DNA from: SAR116 cluster bacterium
GTDB taxonomy: Bacteria > Pseudomonadota > Alphaproteobacteria > Puniceispirillales > Puniceispirillaceae
DNA length: 6,718 nucleotides
Reading direction: 5' to 3'
NCBI GenBank assembly: GCA_004213025.1
Contig: SHBC01000061.1
Location: 1-6,718 of the forward strand
The notes beneath the pieces were generated by a model, which did no database searches, was not told the origin of the DNA, and saw only the letters and a list, made by a program, of their open reading frames with translations. Positions within the stretch are counted from its first letter, which is position 1; every line of letters starts with the position of its first letter. The translations under genes and the position numbers were made by a program. Of the stretch, positions 1 through 6,342 are shown piece by piece.

Positions 1-182
1 TCGTGATGACCGACGGCAGCGAGCGCAAGACCCGTTCGACATGGGGCAAGCCTGGTGACGTGCTGAAGCTTGATATCGACCCGAAGACGCATCCTGCCTG
101 GACAGGTCAGCACCGGATCGTCGATTCGGGCGGCCAGGTGGCACGCTTCAACAAGCGCTTCTCGAATCTCGGCATCAAGTAA
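1..182 (+). CDS. rpmE: 50S ribosomal protein L31, 3' part (5' end outside window)
   Basis: This is the C-terminal 59 residues of large-subunit ribosomal protein L31, in frame from base 3 and ending at TAA 180-182. It begins [19 protein letters not shown] and contains [13 protein letters not shown], then [17 protein letters not shown] at the C-terminus. These line up with the E. coli L31 segments LDVCSKCHPFFTG and GGRVDRFNKRFNIPGSK. L31 sits on the 50S central protuberance and forms an intersubunit bridge with the 30S head. The two cysteines of the zinc-binding type are replaced by Asp and Thr here (DPKT for CSKC), and no cysteine remains in the visible part, so this looks like the zinc-independent (C-minus) form. 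About 15 N-terminal residues are missing to the left. The gene converges with ppdK and is followed after 47 bp by a strong palindromic terminator. The family assignment is firm; the C-minus class is inferred from a partial protein. Confidence 0.95.
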   Translation, partial: VMTDGSERKTRSTWGKPGDVLKLDIDPKTHPAWTGQHRIVDSGGQVARFNKRFSNLGIK

Positions 183-200
183 GCCGCCGCATCGCGATCA

Positions 201-226
201 GTGCCCGGCAGAAGCAGGCCGGGCGC
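201..226 (+). other. Secondary hairpin in the rpmE 3' untranslated region
   Basis: GCCCGGC (203-209) is complementary to GCCGGGC (218-224), with an 8-nt loop. The stem extends by a T-G wobble (202/225) and a G-C pair (201/226) to nine base pairs. No T-run follows it, so it is unlikely to terminate alone. Its 3' arm contains GGCCGGG (217-223), which recurs in the adjacent terminator at 235-241. The arms of the two hairpins could therefore cross-pair. It may stabilise the 3' end of the rpmE mRNA, or it may be incidental GC-rich sequence. Confidence 0.45.
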
Positions 227-229
227 ATG

Positions 230-257
230 AAAAAGGCCGGGATATCCCGGCCTTTTT
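230..257. terminator. Bidirectional rho-independent terminator between rpmE and ppdK
   Basis: This is a perfect 28-bp palindrome. Five A (230-234) precede GGCCGGGATATCCCGGCC (235-252), which is followed by five T (253-257). As RNA it forms a seven-pair G+C stem with an ATAT loop. On the + strand the stem is followed by TTTTTGTTTGT, a good U-tract for ending rpmE. On the - strand it is followed by TTTTTCATG, a shorter tract that would end ppdK. It lies 47 bp past the rpmE stop and 19 bp past the ppdK stop, as expected for a shared terminator of convergent genes. The U-tract quality predicts stronger termination of rpmE than of ppdK transcripts. Confidence 0.92.
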
Positions 258-276
258 GTTTGTCCAAATGAGTTTG

Positions 277-2955
277 TTAGCCGCGTTGGCGGATCGCCGC
301 CTGCGCCGCGGCAAGGCGGGCCGCCGGCACCCGGTAGGGCGAACAGGACACATAATCCAGCCCGACCTCTTCAAAGAAGGCGATTGACGCCGGATCGCCG
401 CCATGCTCGCCGCAGACGCCAAGCTTCAGCCCATCACGCGACGCGCGGCCCCGTTCGGCGCCCATCCGCACCAGCGCCCCGACACCCTCGCGGTCAATCG
501 AGACAAACGGGTCGATCGGATAGATTTCCGCATCCGTGTAGGCATGCATGAAGGCACCGGCATCATCACGGCTGATCCCGAGCGCCGTCTGCGTCAGGTC
601 ATTGGTACCGAATGAGAAGAATTCCGCCTGCGTGGCAAGGTCACCCGCACAGACGGCGGCGCGTGGCAGTTCAACCATCGTGCCGACAAGATATTCGATC
701 CTGATGCCGGTTTCGCTCATCACCGCCTCGGCCTCGGAATCGATCACCGCCTTGCACAGCTCCAGCTCCTTCGCGGTGGCGGCAAGCGGGATCATCACCT
801 CGGGCACCGGTGCCTCGCCACCCCTGCTGGCGATGGCGGTGGCGGCCTCGAAAATGGCCCGCGCCTGCATCCGGCAGATTTCCGGATAGGTCACGGCAAG
901 ACGGCAACCACGGTGCCCCAGCATCGGGTTCGATTCCGACAGTTTCAGCGAGCGTTGCCGGGCTGTTTCCGGCGAGATGCCGGCCGCCGCGGCGACATCG
1001 GCAAGCTCGTCTGCGGAATGCGGCAGGAACTCGTGAAGTGGCGGGTCGAGTAGACGGATCGTCACCGGAAGCCCGGCCATAATGGTGAACAATTCCTCGA
1101 AATCCTGACGCTGCATCGGCAACAGCTTGGCAAGCGCCACCTCCCGGCCCTCGCTGTCGACCGCCATGATCATCTCGCGCATGGCGATGATCCGGTCGAT
1201 GTCAAAGAACATATGCTCGGTCCGGCACAACCCAATCCCCTCAGCGCCAAAGCCGACGGCGGTACGCGCATCGGCCGGCGTTTCGGCATTCGTGCGAACG
1301 GCCATGCGGCGAATGTCATCGGCCCATTCCATGATCGTCGCGAACGACCCCGACATTTCCGGCTGAATGGTATCGACACGGCCAAGAAACACCTCGCCGG
1401 TGCCGCCATCGATGGTGATGGTGTCACCCTCGGAAAGTTCCTGGTCGCGAACAAACACCTTGTTGTTCACCTCATCGAACCTGACCTCGCCGGCACCGGA
1501 CACACAGGCCCGCCCCATGCCGCGCGCGACGACGGCAGCATGGCTTGTCATGCCGCCACGCGCCGTCAGAATGCCGGCAGCGGCATGCATGCCATGGATG
1601 TCTTCCGGGCTTGTCTCCAGCCTGACAAGGATCACCTGGTGACCGTTTGCAGCCATTTCCTCGGCCTTGTCGGCGGTCAGGACGATCTCGCCGGCAGCGG
1701 CGCCTGGCGAGGCCGGCAGCCCCTGCGTGATCACCGTCTTCGGCGCGTCTGGATCGAGAGTCGGGTGAAGAAGCTGGTCAAGGGCAATCGGGTCGATCCG
1801 CAGCAGCGCCTCGTCGCGGCTGATCAGCCCCTCTTCGGCCATTTCCACCGCCATGCGCAGCGCCGCCGCGGCGGTCCGCTTGCCGCTGCGGGTCTGCAGC
1901 ATATACAGCTTGCCCTTCTGCACGGTGAATTCGAGATCCTGCATGTCTGTGTAATGCGTCTCGAGCTGTGCGCGCACCTTGTCAAGCTGGCCGAACACAT
2001 CCGGCATCGCCTCTTCCATCGACAGATCATCACCGCCCCCATTCGCGCGGGCCGCCGTCGTCAATGGCAGCGGCGTGCGAATGCCGGCGACGACATCCTC
2101 GCCCTGGGCATTGATCAGATACTCGCCATAGAAGGCATTCTCGCCAGTCGACGGGTCGCGTGTGAAGGCAACGCCGGTGGCGCAGTCATCCCCCATATTG
2201 CCGAACACCATGGCCTGAACATTCACCGCCGTTCCCCAGCTTGCCGGAATGTTGTTGAGCCGGCGATAGGTGGTGGCGCGCGCATTCATCCAGCTGTTGA
2301 ATACGGCACCGATGGCGCCCCACAGCTGGTCATGCGGGTCCTGCGGGAATGGCCGGCCGGCCTCTTCCTCGACAATCGTCTTGTAGGTGGTGACAAGCGT
2401 TTCCAGATTATCGCCTGTCAACCCAGTATCATCAAAGACGCCACAGCGAAGTTTCAGCTCCTCAAGCTCATCCTCGAACAGCCCGTGATCCACCTCCATC
2501 ACGACATCGGCATACATCTGGATGAAGCGGCGATAGCTGTCATAGGCGAACCGCTTGTCATCGGCCCGCCGGGCCAGCCCCGCAACCGTGTCGTCATTCA
2601 GCCCGAGATTGAGAACCGTATCCATCATTCCGGGCATAGAGGCCCGCGCGCCAGAGCGCACCGAGACCAGAAGCGGATTGCCAGGATCGGCAAAGCGGGC
2701 GCCGGTCTCTGCCTCGATCCGCGCCACCGCGTCGGCCACCTGCCCGCCAAGCGTATCGGGATAGGTGCGGCCATCATCGTAATAACGGGTGCACACCTCG
2801 GTCGAGATGGTGAAGCCAGGCGGCACCGGCAGGCCGATGCCGCTCATCTCTGCCAGATTGGCGCCCTTGCCGCCAAGCAGATTGCGCATGCTGCTGTCAC
2901 CGTCGCTGCCGCTTGCGCCAAAACTGTAAACCCACTGCATCGAACTGTCGTTCAT
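277..2955 (-). CDS. ppdK: Pyruvate, phosphate dikinase (PPDK)
   Basis: This cytoplasmic enzyme catalyses ATP + Pi + pyruvate <=> AMP + PPi + phosphoenolpyruvate (EC 2.7.9.1). Depending on conditions it serves gluconeogenic PEP supply or PPi-driven glycolysis. The 892 residues match the usual bacterial length. The N-terminal ATP-grasp part spans about 1-360, with GGKGANLAEM near 28-37 (K30), VRSGA (R100) and LQTRSGKR (R356). The swivelling phosphohistidine domain lies around 410-525 and carries GGMTSHAAVVARGMG; H472 is the phosphorylated histidine. The C-terminal PEP/pyruvate TIM barrel runs from about 530 to 885, with R578 (CRTEH), R634 (IRLLDPPLHEF), E762 (VELPRA), D786 (TND) and the acid/base C848 (GVCGEHGGDP). 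All key residues known from the Clostridium symbiosum enzyme are present, so it should be active. T470, two residues before H472, is the position that PDRP (DUF299) kinase/phosphorylases modify; no PDRP gene is in the window. The start codon lies 7 bp after the glyS stop. GAGGGG inside the last glyS codons, or AAGGGA nearer the start, can act as ribosome binding site, so co-transcription with glyS is likely. Confidence 0.98.
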   Translation of the reverse strand: MNDSSMQWVYSFGASGSDGDSSMRNLLGGKGANLAEMSGIGLPVPPGFTISTEVCTRYYDDGRTYPDTLGGQVADAVARIEAETGARFADPGNPLLVSVRSGARASMPGMMDTVLNLGLNDDTVAGLARRADDKRFAYDSYRRFIQMYADVVMEVDHGLFEDELEELKLRCGVFDDTGLTGDNLETLVTTYKTIVEEEAGRPFPQDPHDQLWGAIGAVFNSWMNARATTYRRLNNIPASWGTAVNVQAMVFGNMGDDCATGVAFTRDPSTGENAFYGEYLINAQGEDVVAGIRTPLPLTTAARANGGGDDLSMEEAMPDVFGQLDKVRAQLETHYTDMQDLEFTVQKGKLYMLQTRSGKRTAAAALRMAVEMAEEGLISRDEALLRIDPIALDQLLHPTLDPDAPKTVITQGLPASPGAAAGEIVLTADKAEEMAANGHQVILVRLETSPEDIHGMHAAAGILTARGGMTSHAAVVARGMGRACVSGAGEVRFDEVNNKVFVRDQELSEGDTITIDGGTGEVFLGRVDTIQPEMSGSFATIMEWADDIRRMAVRTNAETPADARTAVGFGAEGIGLCRTEHMFFDIDRIIAMREMIMAVDSEGREVALAKLLPMQRQDFEELFTIMAGLPVTIRLLDPPLHEFLPHSADELADVAAAAGISPETARQRSLKLSESNPMLGHRGCRLAVTYPEICRMQARAIFEAATAIASRGGEAPVPEVMIPLAATAKELELCKAVIDSEAEAVMSETGIRIEYLVGTMVELPRAAVCAGDLATQAEFFSFGTNDLTQTALGISRDDAGAFMHAYTDAEIYPIDPFVSIDREGVGALVRMGAERGRASRDGLKLGVCGEHGGDPASIAFFEEVGLDYVSCSPYRVPAARLAAAQAAIRQRG

Positions 2956-2962
2956 TGATCCC

Positions 2963-5047
2963 TTACCCCTCTAGTCTGGAGAAATCCGCGACCCGTTGCA
3001 TGGCCTGCCTGACCATGGCCAGAAGACCGAGGCGGTTAAGCCTTATCGCCGCGTCATCATGATTGACCACGACGCTGTCAAAGAACCTGTCGATGGGCTG
3101 GCGCAGACCGCCAAGCGACTGCATGACGGCAACAAGCTCGTCACGGGTCTGCATCTGCGTGCCGGGCTCCGGCAGTGCGGTGAGCGCTGCATGAAGTCCG
3201 GTTTCGACATCTTCAACGAACAGGTGCGGGTCGGAAGTGGGGGAAAACACCTGCTTGGCCTTGCTTTCTTCGGCCTCGAGAATACTTGCCGCGCGACGCC
3301 AGCCGGCCACAAGGCCCGCCCCGTCATCACCGGCAAGAAAAATGGACAGGGCCGCGGCGCGGTCGGCAAGGCCCAGAATATCGTCATGACCCGGCCCGGT
3401 GCCATCACCTAGCGCCGCCGCGACGACGTCATGGGCAAGGCCGGCGTCGCGAAGGCTGACGCGCAGCCTCTCGCGGATGAACGGCTCAAGTTCGGGGTCG
3501 GCAGCGGCAAAACCATGTGCGGTAGCGGCGCCGGCCAGAACTGGCAGCAGCGGCATCCTGATCCGCGCCTCAAGAATGATCCTGATGATGCCAAGCGCGG
3601 CGCGGCGCAGCGCAAACGGATCCTTCGACCCGGTCGGCTTGGCACCGACACCGAAGAATCCCACAAGGCTGTCGATCTTGTCGGCAAGCGAGACAACACA
3701 TCCTTCGGGGCTGGCGGGAAGCGCATCGGACGGGCCCTGCGGGCGGTAATGCGCCGCGATGGCATCGGCGACGGCGTCCGCCTCGCCGTCATTGCGGGCG
3801 TAATAGCCGCCCATGATCCCCTGCAATTCGGGGAATTCACCAACCATGCCGGTGACAAGATCGGCCTTGGCAAGACGGGCCGCGCCCACGGCCATTTCCG
3901 CGTCGCATCCGGCGACCGAGGGGGCCATCAAACCGGCGAGTTTTTCAAGCCGTGCCACCTTGTCTCCAACGCTGCCAAGTCCCTCATAGAAGGTGACATC
4001 GGCAAGCCTCGGCACTTGTGACTCAAGCCTGCTCTGGCCATCCTCCTGCCAGAAGAATTCGGCATCGGCCAGCCGCGCCCGCAACACCCGCTGGTTGCCG
4101 GCAAGAATCACCGCGTCACGCTCCGGATCGGCCAGCCTGTTGCTGATCACGACAAAGCCTGGCTGCAGGGCGCCGTCGGCACTGCCGGTTGTCAGATATT
4201 TCTGATGCGTGCGGATCGACGCCTCAAGCACCTCGTCGGGCAGCGCCATGAACCGGTCCTCGATGGCGCCGAACAGCGGCGTCGGCCATTCGACAAGGCC
4301 GCAGATCTCATCGATCAGTGCCTCGTTCGCGCGCAGCACTGACCCGGCTCTTGCCGCCAGATCGGTGGCCCCGTCGAGGATCGCCTGCCGGCGTTCCGTC
4401 CGGTCGACCATGACATGGCCGGCGCGAAGCCGCGCCACATAGTCACCGGCATTGGTCAGCCCGACAAGGTCGATATCCTGCGGGCTTTCAAAATAATGAC
4501 CACGGCTTGCCGCGGTGAAGGCAAGGCTGGCCCCGCCAAGGTCAAGCTCGCCGGCAAGCGGCGCACCGCCAAACAGCAGATTGACGCGATGCAGCGGCCG
4601 CACCCAGCGGAACCGCGTGCCGCCCCAGCGCTGGCTCTTCGGCCAGGGGAACTCGGCCAGCACGCCGCAGACCATGGCCGGCAGCAGGGTGGCGGCGGCA
4701 ACGCCCTTTTTCTCAATCCTGGCGAACAGGAAGCGGCCTTTCGGCGTGTCTTCCTCAACAAGCTGGCCGCGTGTCAGGCCGGTCGATTTCAGGAACCCCT
4801 CGATGGCCTTGTCAGGCGCATCGGCACGTGGGCCGCGGCGCTCCTCATTGATGTCAGGTTGCCGTTCAGCAACGTCATCGACATAGAGCGCCAGATGACG
4901 CGGCGCCACAAATCCGTGCGCACTGCCATGTGAGAGTCCGGCATCATCAAGTCGCGTCAGCATCATCCGCTGTAGATCGGCCATGGCGCGGGGCTGCATG
5001 CGGGCCGGGATTTCCTCGCAGATGATTTCGATCAGAAGGTCAGCCAT
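2963..5047 (-). CDS. glyS: Glycyl-tRNA synthetase beta subunit
   Basis: This is the beta subunit of the bacterial-type alpha2beta2 glycyl-tRNA synthetase (EC 6.1.1.14). It mainly recognises and binds tRNA-Gly, while the alpha subunit activates glycine. The 694 residues match the usual length of about 690. The N-terminus [17 protein letters not shown] is the family's opening motif. Further landmarks are [10 protein letters not shown] near 276-285, [15 protein letters not shown] near 403-417 and [15 protein letters not shown] near 454-468. [18 protein letters not shown] follows at about 473-490, and [11 protein letters not shown] (655-665) lies in the C-terminal DALR-like anticodon-binding region. 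I chose the start at 5047 because it has GGAGG (5053-5057) five bases upstream and begins with the conserved MADLL motif. The frame stays open 32 codons further upstream to 5143, but that stretch lies within glyQ and looks like translated shadow. The start overlaps the glyQ stop by 8 bp (ATGGCTGA), which suggests coupled translation. The gene ends TAA 7 bp before ppdK. Confidence 0.98.
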   Translation of the reverse strand: MADLLIEIICEEIPARMQPRAMADLQRMMLTRLDDAGLSHGSAHGFVAPRHLALYVDDVAERQPDINEERRGPRADAPDKAIEGFLKSTGLTRGQLVEEDTPKGRFLFARIEKKGVAAATLLPAMVCGVLAEFPWPKSQRWGGTRFRWVRPLHRVNLLFGGAPLAGELDLGGASLAFTAASRGHYFESPQDIDLVGLTNAGDYVARLRAGHVMVDRTERRQAILDGATDLAARAGSVLRANEALIDEICGLVEWPTPLFGAIEDRFMALPDEVLEASIRTHQKYLTTGSADGALQPGFVVISNRLADPERDAVILAGNQRVLRARLADAEFFWQEDGQSRLESQVPRLADVTFYEGLGSVGDKVARLEKLAGLMAPSVAGCDAEMAVGAARLAKADLVTGMVGEFPELQGIMGGYYARNDGEADAVADAIAAHYRPQGPSDALPASPEGCVVSLADKIDSLVGFFGVGAKPTGSKDPFALRRAALGIIRIILEARIRMPLLPVLAGAATAHGFAAADPELEPFIRERLRVSLRDAGLAHDVVAAALGDGTGPGHDDILGLADRAAALSIFLAGDDGAGLVAGWRRAASILEAEESKAKQVFSPTSDPHLFVEDVETGLHAALTALPEPGTQMQTRDELVAVMQSLGGLRQPIDRFFDSVVVNHDDAAIRLNRLGLLAMVRQAMQRVADFSRLEG
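2966..2971 (-). promoter_or_regulatory. Probable ribosome binding site of ppdK, inside the glyS 3' end
   Basis: GAGGGG on the - strand forms the last two sense codons (Glu-Gly) of glyS and lies 10 bases before the ppdK ATG at 2955. A second purine-rich stretch, AAGGGA (2959-2964), overlaps the glyS stop and is only three bases from the ATG. The spacing of the first is long but acceptable. Either way the ppdK initiation region overlaps the end of glyS, which supports a shared transcript. Confidence 0.6.
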
Positions 5048-5969
5048 TCTTACCTCCCGATGTAGTTTCCTTGCTGCCTTCGCCGATCCAGGCCTCGCAG
5101 CAGCCGCGGGACAGCGCCCGTACACGGCCGATATAGGCGGCACGCTCGGTCACCGAAATGACCCCGCGGGCATCAAGAAGGTTGAACAGATGGCTTGCCT
5201 TCATGCACTGGTCATAGGCCGGAAGTGCCAGCGGCGGCGTCGCCGTCAGCAGCCTGTTGCATTCATCCTCGGCGTCCCGGAAATGCTGCAGCAGCATGTC
5301 GGTCTCGGCGTGGTTGAAGTTCCAGTCCGAGAATTCGACCTCGGCGCGGTGGAAGATATCGCCATAGCGCTTGCCGCCCTGCTCGCCCGGCACCCCGTCC
5401 CAGTCGAGGTCATAGACATTCTCGACCCCCTGAATGAACATCGCCAGCCGTTCCAGACCATAGGTCAGCTCCAGCGGCACCGGATCGCATTCCAGACCGC
5501 CAACCTGTTGGAAATAGGTGAATTGCGAGACCTCCATGCCATCGCACCAGACCTCCCAGCCAAGCCCCCAGGCGCCAAGCGTCGGTGATTCCCAGTCATC
5601 CTCGACAAAGCGGATATCGTGGGCGGCAGGGTCAAGGCCGATGGCGGCAAGGCTGCCGATATAGAGCGCCTGCGAATCCGGCGGTGATGGCTTGAAGATC
5701 GTCTGGAACTGGTAGTAATGCTGCAACCGGTTCGGGTTCTCGCCGAAACGCCCGTCGGTCGGGCGCCGCGAGGGCTGAACATAGGCAGCGCGCCAATGGT
5801 AATCCGGGCCAAGCGAGCGCAACGTCGTCGCCGGGTGAAAGGTGCCGGCGCCGACCTCCATATCATAGGGTTGCAGAATCACTGCGCCCTTCTCGGCCCA
5901 GTATGCCTGTAGCTTGAGAATAATGGACTGGAAGTCCAACCCGGGATGGGTCGTAAAGGTTTTGGCCAT
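5040..5969 (-). CDS. glyQ: Glycyl-tRNA synthetase alpha subunit
   Basis: This is the catalytic alpha subunit of heterotetrameric glycyl-tRNA synthetase. It forms glycyl-adenylate from glycine and ATP and, with GlyS, transfers glycine to tRNA-Gly in the cytoplasm. The 309 residues compare with 303 in E. coli. Class II synthetase motifs are plainly conserved: [16 protein letters not shown] (31-46), [20 protein letters not shown] (62-81), LQHYYQFQ (82-89), [20 protein letters not shown] (117-136), [18 protein letters not shown] (144-161) and TYGLERLAM (169-177). The C-terminus from about 205 is the helical part seen in other alpha subunits. The start at 5969 gives the usual short lead before the first conserved helix. 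Its ribosome binding site is weak, because GGCGG directly abuts the ATG with no spacer, so initiation may be modest or the exact start slightly different. The stop overlaps the glyS start by 8 bp. Confidence 0.98.
   Translation of the reverse strand: MAKTFTTHPGLDFQSIILKLQAYWAEKGAVILQPYDMEVGAGTFHPATTLRSLGPDYHWRAAYVQPSRRPTDGRFGENPNRLQHYYQFQTIFKPSPPDSQALYIGSLAAIGLDPAAHDIRFVEDDWESPTLGAWGLGWEVWCDGMEVSQFTYFQQVGGLECDPVPLELTYGLERLAMFIQGVENVYDLDWDGVPGEQGGKRYGDIFHRAEVEFSDWNFNHAETDMLLQHFRDAEDECNRLLTATPPLALPAYDQCMKASHLFNLLDARGVISVTERAAYIGRVRALSRGCCEAWIGEGSKETTSGGKNG
5053..5057 (-). promoter_or_regulatory. Strong ribosome binding site of glyS, inside glyQ
   Basis: GGAGG on the - strand lies five bases before the ATG at 5047 and within the last codons of glyQ. 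It decides the glyS start in favour of 5047 over the longer frame beginning at 5143. Ribosomes finishing glyQ would end right at this site, which favours coupled and possibly equimolar synthesis of the two subunits. Confidence 0.85.
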
Positions 5970-6058
5970 CCGCCGATTTTCCGATGAATAGATGTCCGCA
6001 AACTAGCCGCAAACCGGGCTGGAATGCAATATGTTGAATCCGCGCAGGCGGCAACGGG
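5970..6058 (-). promoter_or_regulatory. glyQ upstream region with weak promoter candidates and a direct repeat
   Basis: This 89-bp gap separates the small Cys4 protein gene from glyQ and is the likeliest place for a promoter of glyQ-glyS-ppdK. On the - strand TTGCAT (6029-6024) and TAGTTT (6005-6000) are separated by 18 bp, and TTGCGG (6012-6007) and TATTCA (5990-5985) by 16 bp. Both pairs match the sigma-70 consensus only partly. GTTTGCGG occurs twice, 11 bp apart, at 6014-6007 and 6003-5996. No terminator hairpin with a T-run ends the upstream gene here, so read-through from the peptidase unit is also possible. I see no T-box or recognisable riboswitch. Confidence 0.3.
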
Positions 6059-6286
6059 TCAGGACCGGTAGGGACAGCTCTCGCGCTCGCATGGCTCGCC
6101 GGCCACCCAGGCACGGCAGACCGCGCATTCCTCGAGATCGAGAGCGCCATTGCCGGTGCGGTCGCCGGACTTGTCGGGCGGCGCGTCGCGCGTGTTACCA
6201 CCGCGCCGCTCCAGCAGGCGGAACCCCATCCAGACAGCCCACAGCACGGCGGCAAGGGCAAGAAGCTTGGGAAGCGAGGGTATCAT
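6059..6286 (-). CDS. Small membrane-anchored four-cysteine protein, function unknown
   Basis: This 75-residue protein has three parts. Residues 4-20 form a hydrophobic N-terminal helix (SLPKLLALAAVLWAVWM) followed by basic FRLLERR, which fits a single membrane anchor with the rest in the cytoplasm. Residues 28-50 are a polar, probably disordered linker. The C-terminus contains C54-X2-C57-X8-C66-X4-C71, ending CPYRS, which is a likely zinc-ribbon-like site. The start at 6286 has GGAG (6297-6300) ten bases upstream. The gene lies 56 bp after the S49 peptidase gene and 89 bp before glyQ. Small proteins of this build (TM helix, linker, Cys-rich tail) occur as uncharacterised conserved proteins in alphaproteobacteria, by my recollection. 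The sequence does not show its role. A link to the peptidase or to envelope quality control is conjecture from position. Alternatively the cysteines could take part in redox chemistry or iron binding. Confidence 0.85.
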   Translation of the reverse strand: MIPSLPKLLALAAVLWAVWMGFRLLERRGGNTRDAPPDKSGDRTGNGALDLEECAVCRAWVAGEPCERESCPYRS

Positions 6287-6305
6287 CGACGCGGATCTCC
6301 ACTTA

Positions 6306-6336
6306 TCGGGTTTTGGGCCTGTAAGGTTTCGGGTTT
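6306..6336. repeat. Short direct repeat between the peptidase and Cys4 genes
   Basis: TCGGGTTT occurs at 6306-6313 and again at 6329-6336 within the 56-bp gap, 23 bp apart. It may be a binding site for a regulator of the Cys4 gene or may be chance. The gap holds no terminator-like hairpin and no convincing promoter. Confidence 0.3.
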
Positions 6337-6342
6337 AGCAGG

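Noticed and set aside
70..387. A 105-codon + strand frame crossing rpmE, the terminator and the ppdK end
   Set aside because: It runs through the rpmE coding end in another frame and across a strong terminator. Its composition is Arg/Ser-rich noise.
1213..2958. A 581-codon open frame on the + strand, antisense to ppdK
   Set aside because: It is in exact codon register with ppdK on the opposite strand, so it stays open whenever ppdK avoids TTA, CTA and TCA codons, which are rare in GC-rich genomes. Its translation is rich in Arg, His and Ala with no recognisable domain, and ppdK is unmistakable.
5048..5143. A 32-codon N-terminal extension of glyS
   Set aside because: It lies within glyQ coding sequence, has no family similarity, and the internal start at 5047 has a strong ribosome binding site and the conserved [14 protein letters not shown] start.
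4983..5588. A 201-codon + strand frame antisense to glyS and glyQ
   Set aside because: It lies opposite two well-conserved genes, has no domain, and no ribosome binding site stands out.
6038..6050. A small CCGC-CTGC-GCGG hairpin after the Cys4 gene as a terminator
   Set aside because: The stem is only four base pairs and no T-run follows on the - strand.
5970..6058. A T-box or glycine riboswitch leader before glyQ
   Set aside because: The gap is only 89 bp, shows no T-box sequence or glycine-aptamer core, and T-box control of glyQS is a Gram-positive feature.
5863..6261. A 132-codon - strand frame across the Cys4 gene and the glyQ start
   Set aside because: It overlaps the Cys4 gene in another frame and runs into glyQ. 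The Cys4 frame has a better start, a membrane helix and an ordered cysteine motif.
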